DNA of 32,995 nucleotides. It comes from Candidatus Scatonaster coprocaballi (GTDB lineage: Bacteria > Bacillota > Clostridia > Saccharofermentanales > Saccharofermentanaceae). Shown here piece after piece: positions 24,833-32,876 of this stretch; positions within the stretch are counted from its first letter, which is position 1, and every line of letters begins with the position of its first letter. The stretch spans positions 1 through 32,995 of the forward strand of contig JAGHVD010000018.1 in NCBI GenBank assembly GCA_018064475.1, in the 5' to 3' direction. The notes under the pieces are model-generated. The model was not told the DNA's origin, searched no databases, and worked only from the letters and a program-made list of their open reading frames with translations. The position numbers and the translations under genes were made by a program.

Positions 24833-24905
24833 CGCACGTTCTATCGCACGTTCATTTCATCACAATTCAGTCCCGCCAGTAGGCGGCTTCAAACCAGCCA
24901 GAACG

Positions 24906-25901
24906 TCAGCCCTGGGCCTGGACTGCGGTCATGGCCACCGTGTTGACGATATCTTCCACCGAGCATCCACGGGAAAGGTCGTTGCAAGGTTTAGCAAGTC
25001 CCTGTAATACGGCAAAACAATCCGCGCCGCCGATTCTCTGGGTAATCTTGTATCCGATGTTGCCGGCCTGAAGATCTGGGAAGATCAACACGTTTGCACG
25101 TCCTGCAACCGGGCTTCCCGGCGCCTTGGATGCACCGACTTCCGGCACCAGCGCCGCATCAAACTGCATCTCGCCATCCAGAAGAAGATCCGGTGCCATC
25201 TCATGGGCCAACGCGGTAGCTTCCTGCATCTTGGTAACCAGCTCGTGCTTGGCACTGCCCTTCGTCGAGAAGGAAAGAAGCGCAACGCGCGGTTCTTCAA
25301 TCCCGCAGAGAACACGGGCAGTCTCCGCTGCCGATACTGCAATCTGGGCCACTTCCGGCGCAGTCGGGCAAGGATTTACGACACAGTCCGCGTAGACCAG
25401 AAGACCGTCTTCACCAAGTTCTTTGTTCGGGCACTCCATCAGGAAACTGCTGGACACGATGGACATACCAGGCTTCGCCTTGATGATCTGCAGTGCCGGG
25501 CGAAGCATATCGCCGGTCGTGTGTACTGCGCCAGAGACCAGACCATCTGCATCCCCGAGCTTGACCATCATGACGGCAAAATACATCGGATCCGAAACCA
25601 GTGTCTTGGCCTGCTCTTCTGTCACGCCCTTGGCCTTACGCAGATCGTACAGGGTCGCCGCATATTCATCGAATTTCACACTGTTACAAGGGGCGATAAT
25701 CTCGATGCCTTCAAGATTCACGCCTAGATTCGAAGCCTCCTTCGCAATCGCCTCCGGATCACCGATCAACACCGGCTCAGCCAGTCCTTCCTTCTTGATG
25801 ATGGCCGCGGCCTGGATCGTACGAGACTCGTCTCCCTCCGGTAAAACCACTTTCTTTACATTTGTTTTCGCTTTTGCGCGAATTCTCTCAATCAAACTCA
25901 T
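24906..25901 (-). CDS. pta: Phosphate acetyltransferase
   Basis: A 331-residue short-form Pta, which interconverts acetyl-CoA and acetyl phosphate. Family lines include KKVVLPEGDESRTIQAA at the start, DADGLVSGAVHTTGDMLRPALQ and ANVLIFPDLQAGNIGYK near the C-terminus, then the final IVNTVAMTAVQAQ. These are Pta, not phosphate butyryltransferase, features. I start at 25901, where GTGAGGAA lies about 7 bases upstream; the ATG at 25937 lacks a site. It follows butyrate kinase on the same strand after a gap of about 120 bases that contains a pair of 24-bp repeats. Cytoplasmic, with a role in ATP-forming acid production. Confidence 0.93.
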   Translation of the reverse strand: MSLIERIRAKAKTNVKKVVLPEGDESRTIQAAAIIKKEGLAEPVLIGDPEAIAKEASNLGVNLEGIEIIAPCNSVKFDEYAATLYDLRKAKGVTEEQAKTLVSDPMYFAVMMVKLGDADGLVSGAVHTTGDMLRPALQIIKAKPGMSIVSSSFLMECPNKELGEDGLLVYADCVVNPCPTAPEVAQIAVSAAETARVLCGIEEPRVALLSFSTKGSAKHELVTKMQEATALAHEMAPDLLLDGEMQFDAALVPEVGASKAPGSPVAGRANVLIFPDLQAGNIGYKITQRIGGADCFAVLQGLAKPCNDLSRGCSVEDIVNTVAMTAVQAQG

Positions 25902-25963
25902 ATCGATTTCCTCACTTTCTTGATCGTTCATATTCATTCACGATTTCATCAGGACATGCTCAC

Positions 25964-26019
25964 ATGGCCCAGCGACTAGCGGTGTCATAGCTGAAATGGC
26001 CCCTCAACTTGCGGTGTCA
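25964..26019. repeat. Two 24-bp direct repeats, 32-bp period
   Basis: ATGGCCC...GCGGTGTCA occurs at 25964-25987 and 25996-26019, differing at a few positions and separated by 8 bases. It fills much of the buk-pta gap and starts 5 bases after the buk stop codon in the direction of transcription. Role unknown. Confidence 0.7.
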
Positions 26020-26023
26020 CACC

Positions 26024-27142
26024 TCACAGATCCATGCCGGGAAATCCCTGCCAGACATCCTCGCCGGAATATGTGAGCGGCGTCAGCTCGCCACGCATCA
26101 CCTTCAGTGCAGGTAGTGCCAAGGCTTCCTGCTCCATCTCGCCGGGATATACGCTGATGGGCGCGATCCAACCGCAGCGCTTCGCGATCGTTGCTTCAAC
26201 ATCTGCGAAACGAAGGAGTCCGCCGGTCAGAAGAATTCCATCCACCTTACCACAGAGCACCGCGCTCATCTCGCCGATCATTTTGCAGATCTGATACAGC
26301 ATCGTGTTCCAGACCAGATCCGCCTTCTTATCACCTTTTTCCAACAGTTCATGAATCGTATCCGCATTCGCAGTTCCGAATAAGTCGACAAAACCACCTG
26401 CGCGGGAGCAGCGGAGTCTTACTTCTTCTACCGAGTGGGCCTCGATATAGTCGAGGAGCGCCAGGACCGGCACGCTTCCGATTCTTGTCGGGGTGAAAGC
26501 ACCCTCACCGTCTGCGCCCATGTTGCCATCGACCATTTTGCCGTGGTCATGTGCACTGACCGTGATGCCACCATCGATGTGCGCCACGATGAAGTTGCAT
26601 TCTTTGTAGTTCTTCTTCATGACATGTTCCGCGTGATATGCCGCGACCGCTTTCTGGTTCAGCACGTGGGAATGGGACACACGGTAGATTCCCTTGATGC
26701 CGGTCAAGCGAGCGTATTCGCCGTACTCATCCACGTTTGTCGGGTTCAATGTATAAGCCGGCTTGTCGAAGGTCTGGGCGAATTTCCAAGCTAGCATGAC
26801 GCCGAGCTTCGCAGGATGTTCACTTCCACCAACTGCTGCTACGGTATCATCATATAGACGTTGGTCAATCTTTGTAATACCGCCCGGCTGAGTATGGGCG
26901 GAACCACCACGTCCAACGAACACATCGATGTCCTCGGCGCGGTATCCCTCATCCTTCAGCATCTGAAGGATCACTTCATATCGGAAAGGCATCTGATCGT
27001 TGACATGGGGGAACTTCAGAAGCTCATCCGCATCGTGGAAAAGACTGCGCTCGAAGAGGGACACCTCATTCTCGAACAGGCTGACCTTCGTAGAAGTGGA
27101 ACCTGGGTTAATGATCAGTAATTTGATTTTCTGCTCGCTCAT
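26024..27142 (-). CDS. buk: Butyrate kinase
   Basis: A 372-residue acid kinase of the ASKHA superfamily, close to the usual 355-360 of butyrate kinases. Landmarks are LLIINPGSTSTKVSLFE at the start (phosphate 1), VGRGGSAHTQPGG, SHSHVLNQKAVA, VAHIDGGITVSAHDHGKMVD (phosphate 2) and GILLTGGLLRF (adenosine). It makes ATP from butyryl phosphate, and some members accept other short acyl phosphates. AAGGA precedes the ATG. pta follows in the same direction. No phosphate butyryltransferase or acetate kinase gene is seen, so this enzyme may take the product of Pta. Confidence 0.92.
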   Translation of the reverse strand: MSEQKIKLLIINPGSTSTKVSLFENEVSLFERSLFHDADELLKFPHVNDQMPFRYEVILQMLKDEGYRAEDIDVFVGRGGSAHTQPGGITKIDQRLYDDTVAAVGGSEHPAKLGVMLAWKFAQTFDKPAYTLNPTNVDEYGEYARLTGIKGIYRVSHSHVLNQKAVAAYHAEHVMKKNYKECNFIVAHIDGGITVSAHDHGKMVDGNMGADGEGAFTPTRIGSVPVLALLDYIEAHSVEEVRLRCSRAGGFVDLFGTANADTIHELLEKGDKKADLVWNTMLYQICKMIGEMSAVLCGKVDGILLTGGLLRFADVEATIAKRCGWIAPISVYPGEMEQEALALPALKVMRGELTPLTYSGEDVWQGFPGMDL

Positions 27143-27256
27143 ATTTACATATCCTTGTTTCTAGATTCATTTCCGCTCTTCTTTCATCACATCGTGTAAA
27201 GAAGGACCTGCACACTGAAATCGTGCACATTATTCGTGCATATTCGCACATGTGGT

Positions 27257-27286
27257 ATTCTATCACCTCATCTATGCGAAAAACAA
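27257..27286 (-). promoter_or_regulatory. Promoter of buk-pta
   Basis: On the minus strand TTGTTT (27286-27281) and TAGAAT (27262-27257) are 18 bases apart. Just downstream the leader carries the + strand words TCGTGCA at 27221 and 27234 and TCGCACA at 27244, a possible operator cluster. Confidence 0.5.
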
Positions 27287-27296
27287 GATTTCAGGG

Positions 27297-27325
27297 TTGA
27301 CATCACCTGTCCACGACAGTAGACT
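27297..27325 (+). promoter_or_regulatory. Promoter of the riboswitch leader
   Basis: A consensus TTGACA at 27297-27302 and TAGACT at 27320-27325 are 17 bases apart. Transcription would start near 27332, right at the 5' end of the riboswitch fold. It is divergent from the buk promoter; the two -35 elements are about 10 bases apart. Confidence 0.65.
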
Positions 27326-27330
27326 AACAA

Positions 27331-27428
27331 AGAAGATTAGGGAGTAGTTTGCATGTGTCCCCCACATGTAACACATGTCGTCATCACGGGTGTTCCCCGG
27401 TATGTGTTGTTGGAAACGAGACTTTTCT
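27331..27428 (+). promoter_or_regulatory. yybP-ykoY type manganese riboswitch
   Basis: The leader follows the order of conserved parts of the yybP-ykoY Mn2+ aptamer. They are the L1 sequence GGGAGTAG (27340-27347), a hairpin CATGTG/CACATG, a stem AACACAT (27370-27376) with ATGTGTT (27402-27408) enclosing GTCGTCA and CCCCGG, and finally GAGACTT (27418-27424). The closing helix can form between AGAAGA (27331-27336) and TTTTCT (27423-27428). Its 3' strand is also part of the 5' arm of the terminator that follows, so aptamer folding and termination exclude each other. This fits ligand-activated expression, as known for the class. The fourth helix is very short (GTT/AAC). The assignment is from recalled consensus, not a covariance search. 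Confidence 0.78.
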
Positions 27429-27459
27429 GCATTTTGTGTGGCAGAAACCTCGTTTTTTT
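27416..27459 (+). terminator. Riboswitch-controlled terminator
   Basis: ACGAG and TTTCTGC (27416-27430) pair with GCAGAAA and CTCGT (27441-27453), followed by seven T. The 5' arm shares bases 27424-27428 with the aptamer closing helix, the usual arrangement for an expression platform. Confidence 0.85.
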
Positions 27460-27484
27460 GTTGCACGGAAAAGGAGGTGACAAC

Positions 27485-27529
27485 ATGTTCCAACAACATT
27501 ATCCCCACTTTTGTTTTGGATTTTTGTAA
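27485..27529 (+). CDS. 14-residue ORF with a perfect Shine-Dalgarno site
   Basis: AAGGAGGTGA ends 4 bases before an ATG that encodes MFQQHYPHFCFGFL and then TAA. The site is the best ribosome binding sequence in the window. It lies after the riboswitch terminator and before the promoter of the ABC transporter, so it would be translated only on read-through. It may be a leader peptide, or the remnant of a gene once controlled by the riboswitch. Too short for a family. Confidence 0.4.
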   Translation: MFQQHYPHFCFGFL

Positions 27530-27553
27530 CATATGAACAACGATTCATATGTT
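27528..27553. promoter_or_regulatory. Palindromic operator 1 of the ABC transporter promoter
   Basis: AACATATGAA and TTCATATGTT are perfect 10-base arms around CAACGA. The right arm overlaps the -35 element of the promoter. This fits a TetR- or MarR-like dimer site. Confidence 0.65.
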
Positions 27554-27580
27554 GACACATGCATGTTTCTGTTGAATAAT
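27552..27580 (+). promoter_or_regulatory. Promoter of the MacB/FtsX-type ABC transporter
   Basis: A consensus TTGACA at 27552-27557, a 17-base spacer, and AATAAT at 27575-27580. This is the strongest promoter in the window and is independent of the riboswitch. Transcription would begin near 27587, inside operator 2. Confidence 0.75.
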
Positions 27581-27584
27581 TTGT

Positions 27585-27600
27585 ATGAACAGTTGTTCAT
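27585..27600. promoter_or_regulatory. Palindromic operator 2 at the transcription start
   Basis: ATGAACA and TGTTCAT are perfect 7-base arms around GT. A further half-site TGTTCAT follows at 27602-27608. It shares ATGAACA with operator 1, so one repressor could bind both sides of the promoter. Confidence 0.6.
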
Positions 27601-27644
27601 GTGTTCATTTCTTATGCGCAAAAATACAAAATATGAGGTAGTTT

Positions 27645-28355
27645 ATGGGAGAGAATACTTTTTTAACCGTGAAAAACATCTGCAAATCTTTCGGTGAGGG
27701 ATCCAGCCGTCAAGACGTGCTACGTGGCATGGATTTTACCGTCACCAAAGGTGAATTCTGTGTACTGCTCGGGCCGTCGGGTTCAGGCAAGTCCACACTA
27801 TTGAACATCATTGGTGGCATCGATCAGGCCGATTCCGGATACATCGCCATTGACGGAGACAAGCTTCGGGACATGAACGAACGGGCACTGACAGAGTACC
27901 GCCGCAAGCATCTTGGTTATGTGTTTCAACTTTATAACCTGATTCCGAATCTGAATGTGAAAGAGAATATCGAGGTCGGCGCTTACCTGTCCGATCAGCC
28001 CCTGCCGATTGACGATCTTCTTCACACGCTTGGACTCTGGGAGCATCGTTACAAACTTCCGAATCAGCTTTCCGGTGGACAGCAACAACGCACATCGATT
28101 GGCCGTGCCATCGTGAAGAATCCAGACATCCTTCTTTGCGACGAACCGACCGGCGCACTCGACTACAACACTTCCAAAGAGATTCTGAAGCTGATCGAAG
28201 ACGTGAATCAGAAGTATGGTAATACCGTCATCATGGTGACCCACAATAATGCCATTTCCGACATGGCCGATCACACCATCAAGCTACGCGATGGTAAAGT
28301 CCGTCACAACATTCTCAATGAACACAAGATCAGCGCCGCCGAACTTGAGTGGTGA
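27645..28355 (+). CDS. ABC transporter ATPase, MacB/LolD-like
   Basis: A 236-residue ATPase of the type that pairs with FtsX-fold permeases. Walker [10 protein letters not shown] is at residues 43-51, signature LSGGQQQR near 142, Walker [13 protein letters not shown] near 165 and the switch His in VTHN near 200. This group (MacB, BceA, LolD) moves peptides or lipoproteins, or exports antimicrobials, by mechanotransmission. GAGGT precedes the ATG at good spacing. The permease follows after 39 bases. Control may be dual: the riboswitch further upstream and the palindrome-flanked promoter directly ahead. Confidence 0.92.
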   Translation: MGENTFLTVKNICKSFGEGSSRQDVLRGMDFTVTKGEFCVLLGPSGSGKSTLLNIIGGIDQADSGYIAIDGDKLRDMNERALTEYRRKHLGYVFQLYNLIPNLNVKENIEVGAYLSDQPLPIDDLLHTLGLWEHRYKLPNQLSGGQQQRTSIGRAIVKNPDILLCDEPTGALDYNTSKEILKLIEDVNQKYGNTVIMVTHNNAISDMADHTIKLRDGKVRHNILNEHKISAAELEW

Positions 28356-28394
28356 TCCTTTCCCCACACGAAAGACTGATATAGGAGAAGCACT

Positions 28395-30698
28395 ATGAAA
28401 AATCCATTAACCAAACGTCTTCCTCGTGAGCTCAAGCACGATTGGAAGAAGTACATCGTTCTCTTGCTGTTCATGGTGGCCATGATCGGCCTGGCCTCCG
28501 GTGTGGAAGTAGCCAATGGCAGCATGGTCGCATCCATCGACGAATCTTACGAAAAATATAACATTGAGCATGGTCACTTCAACCTGAAAGAACAGGCCAG
28601 CGACCAACTTCTATCTGACATGCCGGAAGAAATTACTATATATGAACAGTTCTATAAAGAATGTTCGGAAGATATCGACCTCGATCAATGTGAAGATGCC
28701 ACCGTTCGAATCTATGCTATCCGTCAGGAAGTAAACACGGCCTGTATTCACGACGGCCGCCTGCCGGAAGGCCCTTCTGAGATTGCCATCGACGCCGGAC
28801 ATGCTCGTAGCAACCACATCCACACCGGTGATACCATGATCATCGGCGGTGAAACTTTTACCGTGTCCGGACTGATCGCTTCACCAGACTACTCCTCGCT
28901 CTATAAGAATAATTCCGACTTTCTTTTCAATGCCATCGAGTTCAACGTCGCAGTCGTCACGGACGAGACATGGGCAGCACTTCCTTCTGATGCGACGTAT
29001 CAGTACGCATTCCAGTACAAGGTAAAGCCTGAAAATGCGAAAGCGCAGAAAGAAATAGCAGACAACCTGATGGGTCGGATCGCCATGTTGGCCGCTTCAG
29101 ATGGTGTGAACGCCCTCACCGATTTCGTGCCGGAATATGCCAACCAGGCCATCCACTTTGCCCCCGACGACTTGGGAAAAGACCGTGCACTCGTATCCGT
29201 CATGGTGTATGTTTTTATCGGCGTGCTGGCCTTCATCTTCGCCATTACCACCAGTAACACCATCGTGAATGAATCTGCGGTCATCGGCACGCTCCGTGCC
29301 ACCGGCTACCGTCGAAGTGAAGTGGTCCGTCACTACATGATCCTTCCGATCTGTGTCACCTTCCTTGCCGCGATCCTCGGTAATCTCCTGGGATATACCC
29401 TCTTTAAGAACGTGTGCGTGAACCTATACTATAGTTCCTATAGTCTGATTAAGTATGAGACGCGTTGGAATGCGAAGGCTTTCCTCGTGACCACCATTGT
29501 TCCGATCCTTCTGATGGCATTGGTAAACTTCATCGTCATCTACAGGAAACTTCGTCTGTCCCCACTGCGTTTCCTGCGTCGCGACTTATCCACCTCCAAG
29601 CGTACGAAGGCCGTCCGTCTTCCGTCTTGGAAGTTCATGAAGCGTTTCCGCCTGAGGATCCTACTGCACAATGTAGGCGGCTACCTCGTCCTCTTCTTCG
29701 GCATCGCATTCGTGATGTTTCTCATGGCCTTTGCAATCTCCCTGCCGGAAACCATTGACCATTATCAATCTTCTATTGAAGAGAATGCCATTGCCAGAAA
29801 TCAGTATATCCTGAAAGGATGTCAAGACAGCAACGGACAGCGCATTACCACACAGGATGAAGCCGCGGAGACCATCTCTATAGAGAACCTGCTCACGACC
29901 TCCGGTGTGCGCAAGGGGGAAGAGATCACCGTGTACGGATATGCGCCGGACAGCCGATATATCGCCATTTCCGACACGCTCGAGGGAAATGAAGTCTTCG
30001 TATCTGAACCCTATCAGAATAAGTTCCACCTCAGCGTGGGAGACACTATCACCCTTGAGGAAAAGTTCGAAGATGTTTCCTACTCCTTCACGGTGAGAGG
30101 CATCTACGACTTCAGCGGAAGTCTTTGCATCTTCCTCCCCCAGGAGAACTTCAACCACATCTTCCACCTCGAAGCGGGTGCTTTTACCGGATATATGTCG
30201 GACAACATCATTTCCGACCTACCGGAAGACATGATCTACACCACCATCGATGCGAAAGCCATGACCGGAATGGCCGCGCAGCTGGACTACTCCATTGGTG
30301 GTATCCTGGACGTCTTCTCTTGGGTCTGCATGCTCATGGGCCTGCTTCTCATGTACCTTCTTACCAAGATCATCATCGAGAAGAACGCTGGTTCCATCTC
30401 CATGCTCAAGGTGCTGGGATATAGAAATCGCGAGATCAACGGACTATTCATTCTTCTGACTTCCATCGTGGTGTTGCTGAGTACAGCTGTCTGCGCATTC
30501 TTGGGAATTTGGGGCGTGATGGGTGCTTTCCGCCTATTCCTCAATCAGATTAACGGTTGGTTCGATGTCTACATCAGCGTCGGCGGCTTCATCAAGATGG
30601 TCCTGCTCCTACTTCTAGCGTATGCTTTCGTCGCTTTCTTCGATATGCAACGCATGAAGAAGATCCCTCTGTCTGACGCGTTGAAGAATGTGGAGTAA
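28395..30698 (+). CDS. FtsX-like ABC permease, two-domain
   Basis: A 767-residue permease. After a first membrane segment at about 18-38 comes a 220-residue external domain, then an FtsX domain with three segments (about 262-385). A segment near 430-452 opens the second half with a further external domain (about 455-630) and a second FtsX domain (about 640-760), ending in DMQRMKKIPLSDALKNVE. This duplicated layout is typical of Gram-positive export permeases that pair with MacB-like ATPases. AGGAG precedes the ATG by 7 bases. No accessory membrane-fusion gene follows. Substrate unknown; the external domains suggest a peptide or lipid. Confidence 0.9.
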   Translation: MKNPLTKRLPRELKHDWKKYIVLLLFMVAMIGLASGVEVANGSMVASIDESYEKYNIEHGHFNLKEQASDQLLSDMPEEITIYEQFYKECSEDIDLDQCEDATVRIYAIRQEVNTACIHDGRLPEGPSEIAIDAGHARSNHIHTGDTMIIGGETFTVSGLIASPDYSSLYKNNSDFLFNAIEFNVAVVTDETWAALPSDATYQYAFQYKVKPENAKAQKEIADNLMGRIAMLAASDGVNALTDFVPEYANQAIHFAPDDLGKDRALVSVMVYVFIGVLAFIFAITTSNTIVNESAVIGTLRATGYRRSEVVRHYMILPICVTFLAAILGNLLGYTLFKNVCVNLYYSSYSLIKYETRWNAKAFLVTTIVPILLMALVNFIVIYRKLRLSPLRFLRRDLSTSKRTKAVRLPSWKFMKRFRLRILLHNVGGYLVLFFGIAFVMFLMAFAISLPETIDHYQSSIEENAIARNQYILKGCQDSNGQRITTQDEAAETISIENLLTTSGVRKGEEITVYGYAPDSRYIAISDTLEGNEVFVSEPYQNKFHLSVGDTITLEEKFEDVSYSFTVRGIYDFSGSLCIFLPQENFNHIFHLEAGAFTGYMSDNIISDLPEDMIYTTIDAKAMTGMAAQLDYSIGGILDVFSWVCMLMGLLLMYLLTKIIIEKNAGSISMLKVLGYRNREINGLFILLTSIVVLLSTAVCAFLGIWGVMGAFRLFLNQINGWFDVYISVGGFIKMVLLLLLAYAFVAFFDMQRMKKIPLSDALKNVE

Positions 30699-30777
30699 CG
30701 CCCATTCTTCACGCACAGATGTTGCCATGTAAAGCGTGTACAACTCATTTGGGAAACCTTTAACATTTCTTTACAAA

Positions 30778-30807
30778 TTGACGAATCTCTTATCGATTCC
30801 TTAATAT
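30778..30807 (+). promoter_or_regulatory. Upstream promoter of the NatAB-like operon
   Basis: TTGACG at 30778-30783 and TAATAT at 30802-30807 are 18 bases apart, in the 191-base gap after the FtsX permease gene. Confidence 0.45.
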
Positions 30808-30828
30808 GCAGGAATTAATATAGAGCCG

Positions 30829-30867
30829 TACTGCCAAGTATGGTAGTATAATAACCGATTTGGTTAT
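30829..30867 (+). promoter_or_regulatory. -10 element with two inverted repeats
   Basis: A perfect TATAAT at 30847-30852 lacks a good -35. It is overlapped by an inverted repeat TACTGCC/GGTAGTA (30829-30848) and followed by ATAACC/GGTTAT (30851-30867). The set suggests a second, regulator-dependent promoter close to the natA-like start. Confidence 0.45.
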
Positions 30868-30889
30868 GTAAATGTGAGGAGGGTATTTC

Positions 30890-31657
30890 ATGCACAAACT
30901 CGAAGCTCAACACCTGAGCAAATCTTTTACCATCAGCGAACGTCAGCGTCGCGCGAACGATCTGCCGGACCGTAAGAAAATTGCGGTAGACGATATCAGC
31001 TTTACTGCTGTTTCTGGTGAAATCTTCGGTCTTCTGGGTCCGAACGGTGCCGGTAAGACTACGACCATGCGTATGCTGTCTACACTGATCAAGCCAGACC
31101 AAGGTAATGTGCTCTACGATGGCATCAATATTAAAGATCAGCCGATCGAGATCAAGAAGCATTTTGCATTCCTGACCACCGACCTGCAGTTGGATAAGAA
31201 AGCTACACCGAACGACATGTTCGAGTATTTCGCCGGTCTTCATCACGTACCGAAGGCAGACATGGCCCAGCGCAAGAAGGAACTGTTCGACACATTCGAG
31301 ATAGGTCCTTTTGCCGATCAGAAGATCAGTAAGCTTTCCCAAGGTCAGCGCCAGAAGGTCTCCCTGGTCATCTCCGTAATCCATGATCCGGATTTCATCA
31401 TCTTCGATGAGCCGACCAACGGTCTGGACATCATCGCTTCCAGAGAAGTGCGTGAGTTCATCCTGAGAATGAAGGCTGAAGGCAAGTGCATCATTCTTTC
31501 CACCCATCTTTTCGACCTGGTCGAGAAGATCTGCGATCGTGCAGCCATGATCGTAGACGGCAAGATCGTCGTGAACGACACGTTGGAGAACCTCATGAAG
31601 GGTAAGTCCTTGGAGGATTCCTTCTACGAGATCTACCAGCAGTACAAAGGCCAGTGA
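30890..31657 (+). CDS. ABC exporter ATPase, NatA-like
   Basis: A 255-residue ATPase. Walker A GPNGAGKTT is at residues 50-58, the signature LSQGQRQ near 147, Walker B FIIFDEPTNGLD near 170 and the switch His in STHLFD near 205. The sequence resembles NatA, the ATPase of a Na+ exporter, and related ABC-2 exporters. Between the first strand and Walker A is an insert-like loop rich in Arg and Lys (about 17-30). GAGGAGGG precedes the ATG by about 7 bases. The permease follows after 18 bases. Confidence 0.9.
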   Translation: MHKLEAQHLSKSFTISERQRRANDLPDRKKIAVDDISFTAVSGEIFGLLGPNGAGKTTTMRMLSTLIKPDQGNVLYDGINIKDQPIEIKKHFAFLTTDLQLDKKATPNDMFEYFAGLHHVPKADMAQRKKELFDTFEIGPFADQKISKLSQGQRQKVSLVISVIHDPDFIIFDEPTNGLDIIASREVREFILRMKAEGKCIILSTHLFDLVEKICDRAAMIVDGKIVVNDTLENLMKGKSLEDSFYEIYQQYKGQ

Positions 31658-31675
31658 GAGTGAGGAAGAAAGAAA

Positions 31676-32818
31676 ATGTTTAGAGATACTTTGACCGTAT
31701 ATAAGAAAGAGATCAAGTCGATCTTGAAAGATAAGAGCGTATTGTTCATGTGCGTCCTATTGCCGTTCCTGTTTATGTTCATCGAAGGCAAGATCATGTC
31801 GTCCATGAATGTCTCTGAAGAAGGAAAAACTTACGATGCCTACGTTGTCAATGCGCCGGAAGAAATGAAGGATGGCCTGAAGGTCCTCGGCTTCTCCGAT
31901 GAAGCAGTTGACCATGATCAGTGCATCCAGGACATCAAGGACAAGAAGACCGATATGCTCCTTGTTTTCCCGGAGGATTTCGTGATTTCTTCCGGTAACG
32001 GTGCTACCGTCTCGGATATCGAGATGTATTACAACTCCAGCAACACCGATTCTCTGCTTCTGCAGAACGCGTTGTCTGTCTACTTCGATTCATTCCGTCC
32101 GGTCGTATTCACTGTAAACGCTAACACAGCAAATACCTATGACCTCGGTGATGAAGATTATCAGGCAAAGAGCCTGGTCGCAAGCTTGGTACCAAGCTTA
32201 CTGATCATGACCATCGCCTACGGCATCATGGCATTGGCCAGCAACATCATCGCAGGCGATAAGGAATCCTACTTCCTCAATACCGTACTCATCACACCGG
32301 TTTCCAGAACCAGTGTTGCACTGGGTAAAGCCCTTGCTGTTATGACCGCTGCAGCGATCAGTTCTGTCTCTGCCTTCGTAGGTCTTTCCTTCTTAATGAA
32401 AGACTTCCAGAAGATGTTGGGTGAATCTGCAATGAGCTACTCGATGACAGATTACTTCTTCGTATTAGTTGTTATCCTCAGCGTCACCTTCGCATTGGTC
32501 GGACTGATCCTCGTCATCTCTACACTGGCCAAGACCGCTCGTTCCGCACAGACCTTGACAGTCATCCCGATCATGATCCTGTTCCTCGGTTCCTTCCTCT
32601 CTTCCAACGCAAGTCTGGAAACAGCCGTAAAGAGCTTCGGTTTCAAGAATTGCCTGATTCCGATGTGGAACGCGACCTACCTGACGAAGAACATCCTGCT
32701 CACTGGTTTCACCTCGAAAGAGATGCTCACCACATGTGGTATCAATGTCGCTTTCGGCGTATGCTGCCTCATCCTCATCAGCAAGTTGTTCAACAACGAG
32801 AAGATCGTCAACCAGTAA
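31676..32818 (+). CDS. ABC-2 type permease, NatB-like
   Basis: A 380-residue permease. A first membrane segment lies at about 20-38, then an external region of about 125 residues, then five or so segments from about 168 to 375, the ABC-2 exporter layout of NatB. The opening TVYKKEIKSILKDKSVLF is typical. GAGGAAG precedes the ATG. With the NatA-like ATPase it would export a small cation, drug or lipid; Na+ is the reference substrate of NatAB but is not shown here. Confidence 0.87.
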   Translation: MFRDTLTVYKKEIKSILKDKSVLFMCVLLPFLFMFIEGKIMSSMNVSEEGKTYDAYVVNAPEEMKDGLKVLGFSDEAVDHDQCIQDIKDKKTDMLLVFPEDFVISSGNGATVSDIEMYYNSSNTDSLLLQNALSVYFDSFRPVVFTVNANTANTYDLGDEDYQAKSLVASLVPSLLIMTIAYGIMALASNIIAGDKESYFLNTVLITPVSRTSVALGKALAVMTAAAISSVSAFVGLSFLMKDFQKMLGESAMSYSMTDYFFVLVVILSVTFALVGLILVISTLAKTARSAQTLTVIPIMILFLGSFLSSNASLETAVKSFGFKNCLIPMWNATYLTKNILLTGFTSKEMLTTCGINVAFGVCCLILISKLFNNEKIVNQ

Positions 32819-32840
32819 TTTCGATTACGGTTCTTGATCT

Positions 32841-32857
32841 GCCGGTTAGTTGCCGGC
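32841..32857 (+). other. Small hairpin after the NatAB-like operon
   Basis: GCCGG and CCGGC are 5-base arms around TTAGTTG, with no T-run after them. It is 23 bases after the permease stop codon. Confidence 0.35.
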
Positions 32858-32876
32858 CCGTCTGAAAGCATTATAA

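Noticed and set aside
27272-27532. 86-residue minus-strand ORF
   Set aside because: It is the complement of the riboswitch and terminator; its content follows from those elements and it lacks a ribosome binding site.
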